From Epiperipatus broadwayi (Eukaryota > Onychophora > Udeonychophora > Euonychophora > Peripatidae): 64,000 nt of DNA. The stretch covers positions 4,545,739 through 4,609,738 of the forward strand of contig JAQFVV010000042.1 in NCBI GenBank assembly GCA_028023455.1. The letters run 5' to 3'. The translations under genes were made by a program, and so were the position numbers. Position 1 is the first letter of the stretch, and each line of letters opens with the position of its first letter. Positions 61,087 to 64,000 of this stretch are shown piece after piece. Below the pieces are notes generated by a model. It saw nothing but the letters and a program-made list of their open reading frames with translations, was not told the origin of the DNA and did not search any database.

Positions 61087-64000
61087 CTACAATTAAGTAA
61101 TTGACATTTAGAATAATAATAGTTTTAAATATGCAAATATTATCTATTTAATATTATTGCTTTCTGCTAAGTTAGTATAAACAAATGTCCTTCTATTAAT
61201 GACCAATATTAAATTTAAATCCTACAATTAAAAAATAAAAACGGATTCAGTTGAATACTTTTTTGCTGTAAATTGCAATATTATTTTTGAATTCTTTTGA
61301 CAATGATTTAAAAAGTATCAGTAGTTTAATATGAATATGAAAATATAGTAAAACATAATTAACAAAACAAATAATTAATTTTGAACACTTTGATTTAAAT
61401 TGTGATTATTTATAATAAAACAATTATGAATTCATAAAATAGAATAAAAACTTTTTAAAAATAATGGTGAATCTACATTATAATACACAATTATATTACT
61501 TCTTTGTTTAATTATTTTTTAAAAATCTGATTTATATATAAGCAAAGTTATTTCCTTATATATAAATCTATATAGAATGTTATTAATAGCAGGTTATATT
61601 GATAATAATAATAAAAAAAGATAGAACAGTATCAATTTTGATAAAAATCTGCTATGTGCAATACTATTTTTGTTAAATGTCTGTATTAATGAGCCTCTAA
61701 TTAAAATCACATCCTAAAATGTTTTCACTAGAAAGAAAAATAATATTTAACAAAAAGAATAAATTTATTATAATAATTAAACAAATACATAAATTAAAAG
61801 ATGTTATAACTTTTTTCTCTCTCTCTTAATATGACATCAAATTAATTTATTATTGATCAAACATAAATTGGTTTTAAAAAAATATTTTGATAAACAAATT
61901 CTGATGTATAGTAACGATAAAAGGAATATTGCTAATTGAAACTATGGCATAAATCATAACCTTGTGGTATATGAGTATTAACATGACAATGTATATACAT
62001 ATATTTAAAAACCTAAATAAAGACAAATGTTACTTTTGCATAAAGACAATAATAAACACATAGGTTATAAATTTAAAAAACATATACAATGATGTTTTTT
62101 GATTTTCACTCGCTATTAGGTTTTTAAAAAATAAAACCAAATGACATTATACTTTCAAATTTCAAAAATGTTTAGGAAGTGGAAATACTTTTAATGAGTT
62201 AGACATAATTAAGGTTATCTTTTTTGTCAGCTCTAAAAAAAATGGCAATAAACATCTAGTAACACTTTCTTTTTTTTTACTATTATTATATGTAAAATCA
62301 AATTGACTTTTGATATTTCAAAACCAAAGTACTTTTTTCTTTTTGAGAAAATGAAGTGCAAGACAGTTTTTGTTTTATTTTGCTGAAACCCAAAAAAAAT
62401 ATGTTTCAGAGTTATCTTTCTTAAATAAAATTTTCATTAAATCTTTAGAATCATTATAATTTTAAATACAGCCTTAACTATCGGTTTTGACAATTGATAA
62501 AACTTATTATGATATTCTATAATTACTCAATTGTAATCTTGGAAGTTTATGATTAATGCAGCAATTATTGATGGAGCCTATACAATATATTGTAGCAATG
62601 TGTAATCAGCTACAAGCATAAAATATAAACGATAATAAATAATGGCATTTTTAATTCTAAACACTCAGTAGACAATGGGTTGAGTTTTATTCAAATGATG
62701 TGTATTTCATCTCAAACAAAAATAAAAGAAAACAAGTTTTTGTTAATTAGTTATAAAATTGTTGGAAAGAAAAAAGTAAAACAATTAATAAAAGTTATCA
62801 ATAAAACAATTAATAAAAGGTATCAATTTCATGATATAATTTAAATAACTAAATTTCATTTATATAAATGTGGCGTTCAAAAATGAATTTTATTACTAAA
62901 AAGAGTAATATTTTTCTTATTTTCTGTTTTCCTTTTTTATTTCCAATTATGATTCATCACCATCTGGGTTTTTTCTTGTGTTTTTGAAAACAAGCATTGA
63001 TAATATTTATAAGGGGGTGTGAGGTGACTAAGCTGTTTTTTGATAAACACAACATTGAAAGAATTTAAATAAAGTTTGGATGAAAACAATTAATTTGTTG
63101 TTCAAAAACACTTGATAAGATATAAGAAAGATTGTGGCTATAACTTTAAGATCATAATGTTTTATTGGCAGAGCGCATGAACTAGAAAAATTTTTATTGT
63201 AAAAACCATCTGGACAGCACACATGTACACACAAAAAAGTTGGAATATTATAGTGTGTTACTATTTAAATATGCAATGGCTTTATATGAATACGGTATAT
63301 ATTTTATTAGAATGCATTGTTAGACGCTATAGTAGTGTTTCTCGTGGCTGCGTGGTTGCTCTAGGAATAAAGAAATAATGTTGTCCAAAGCCTTGAAATG
63401 AGAAATGACCTAGTATGAAAAATAAGGCTTGATTGCTCCATCCCAGCTCTATCATATAAGTGGACCTTATCCAAAAAAGAAGAGATCTACTGATGTCTGA
63501 TAATGACCCAACTAAAGACAAATTCATGAATCAATCGCAGGACTGACCATTGGAAAGATACCACAGACTATTTGTATGAAATAGACCAATGGTGCTTGAC
63601 TTCGTTCAACCTGTAAACTCAACCGCCATTAAAGAAACATGTAGATTAAATTGTTCATCAGCAATCCAGTCAAGAAAGTGTATAGGATTAATAATTGGCT
63701 AACACTCTTATAACTTGATTGATAAATGGAAAATAATCTTGAAAATTGCTACAGTCAGATCATTAAAAGGTATCACTTTTATTTTTATATAACTACTTCT
63801 TGCTGGCAAAAGATGGACAAAATTAATGTAAAAATTATTATATTCATAATTACATACACATTTTTTTTTCGTCTTAGTTGGATAACCATTAACATGCATA
63901 AATTTTCATTTATACTAACCCATCTACTCTAAATATTATGTGTTTGCCTAGAGTAAAGCATATATTTATGTTATATATTTTTTTGTGTATGTGCATTATC
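61087..64000 (-). other. Intron of the moesin gene, running off the window
   Basis: No further ERM-like exon was found. The preceding exon must end two bases into an Arg codon, and nothing with FERM-domain character reads on the minus strand here. Most of it is plain AT-rich DNA with T and A tracts. The stretch 63310-63720 is clearly richer in G+C than its surroundings but codes nothing I recognise on either strand; it may be an old mobile-element fragment. Confidence 0.6.

Noticed and set aside
1-64000. CRISPR arrays, bacterial operons, ribosome binding sites
   Set aside because: The DNA is eukaryotic; the tandem repeats seen have two copies and no regular spacers.

Overview
This window looks like nuclear DNA of an arthropod, most likely an insect. 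It is strongly A+T-rich (about three quarters by eye), has very long introns with GT..AG splice sites, and is littered with decayed eukaryotic transposons. The one gene that can be read with confidence is an ERM-family (ezrin/radixin/moesin) gene on the minus strand. Its last 253 codons lie in five exons between 61086 and 27679, all splice phases agree, and the protein ends in the ERM signature with the regulatory KYKT threonine. The exons for the FERM head lie beyond 64000. The C-terminal tail resembles fly Moesin closely, but the insect order cannot be told from this window.

Layout from left to right. 1-2700: AT-rich DNA with small foldback repeats. 2740-5690: minus-strand remains of a Penelope-like element (reverse transcriptase plus GIY-YIG endonuclease) abutting a truncated RTE-type LINE; a foldback repeat carrying hammerhead-ribozyme-like motifs interrupts the Penelope part. 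6111-6195: a probable first coding exon of a second minus-strand gene (possibly a BIG3/ARFGEF3-like Arf exchange factor), with a small GC-richer, promoter-like stretch upstream. 9190-11660: two inverted copies of another dispersed repeat, one of which contains an essentially complete hammerhead ribozyme. 14561-15466: another foldback repeat. 15500-27070: gene-poor spacer.

27679-64000 is the moesin locus. Its 11.8 kb intron holds an old LINE (gag-like zinc knuckles, endonuclease, reverse transcriptase, C-terminal zinc motif) broken by three later insertions: a 5'-truncated RTE with a perfect 15-bp target-site duplication and two pogo/Tigger-type DNA transposons. Its 16.1 kb intron holds a Charlie8/GTF2IRD2-type hAT transposase relic, itself split by a 1.35 kb TIR element flanked by TA. 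It also holds a large foldback and another hammerhead relic. The 4.7 kb intron has a CpG-containing island that may be an internal promoter and a three-unit repeat close to an exon.

The most unusual signal is the recurrence of two distinct hammerhead-type ribozyme motifs, both with palindromic stem III, inside inverted (foldback) dispersed repeats. All calls were made by reading the sequence; no search or folding program was run.
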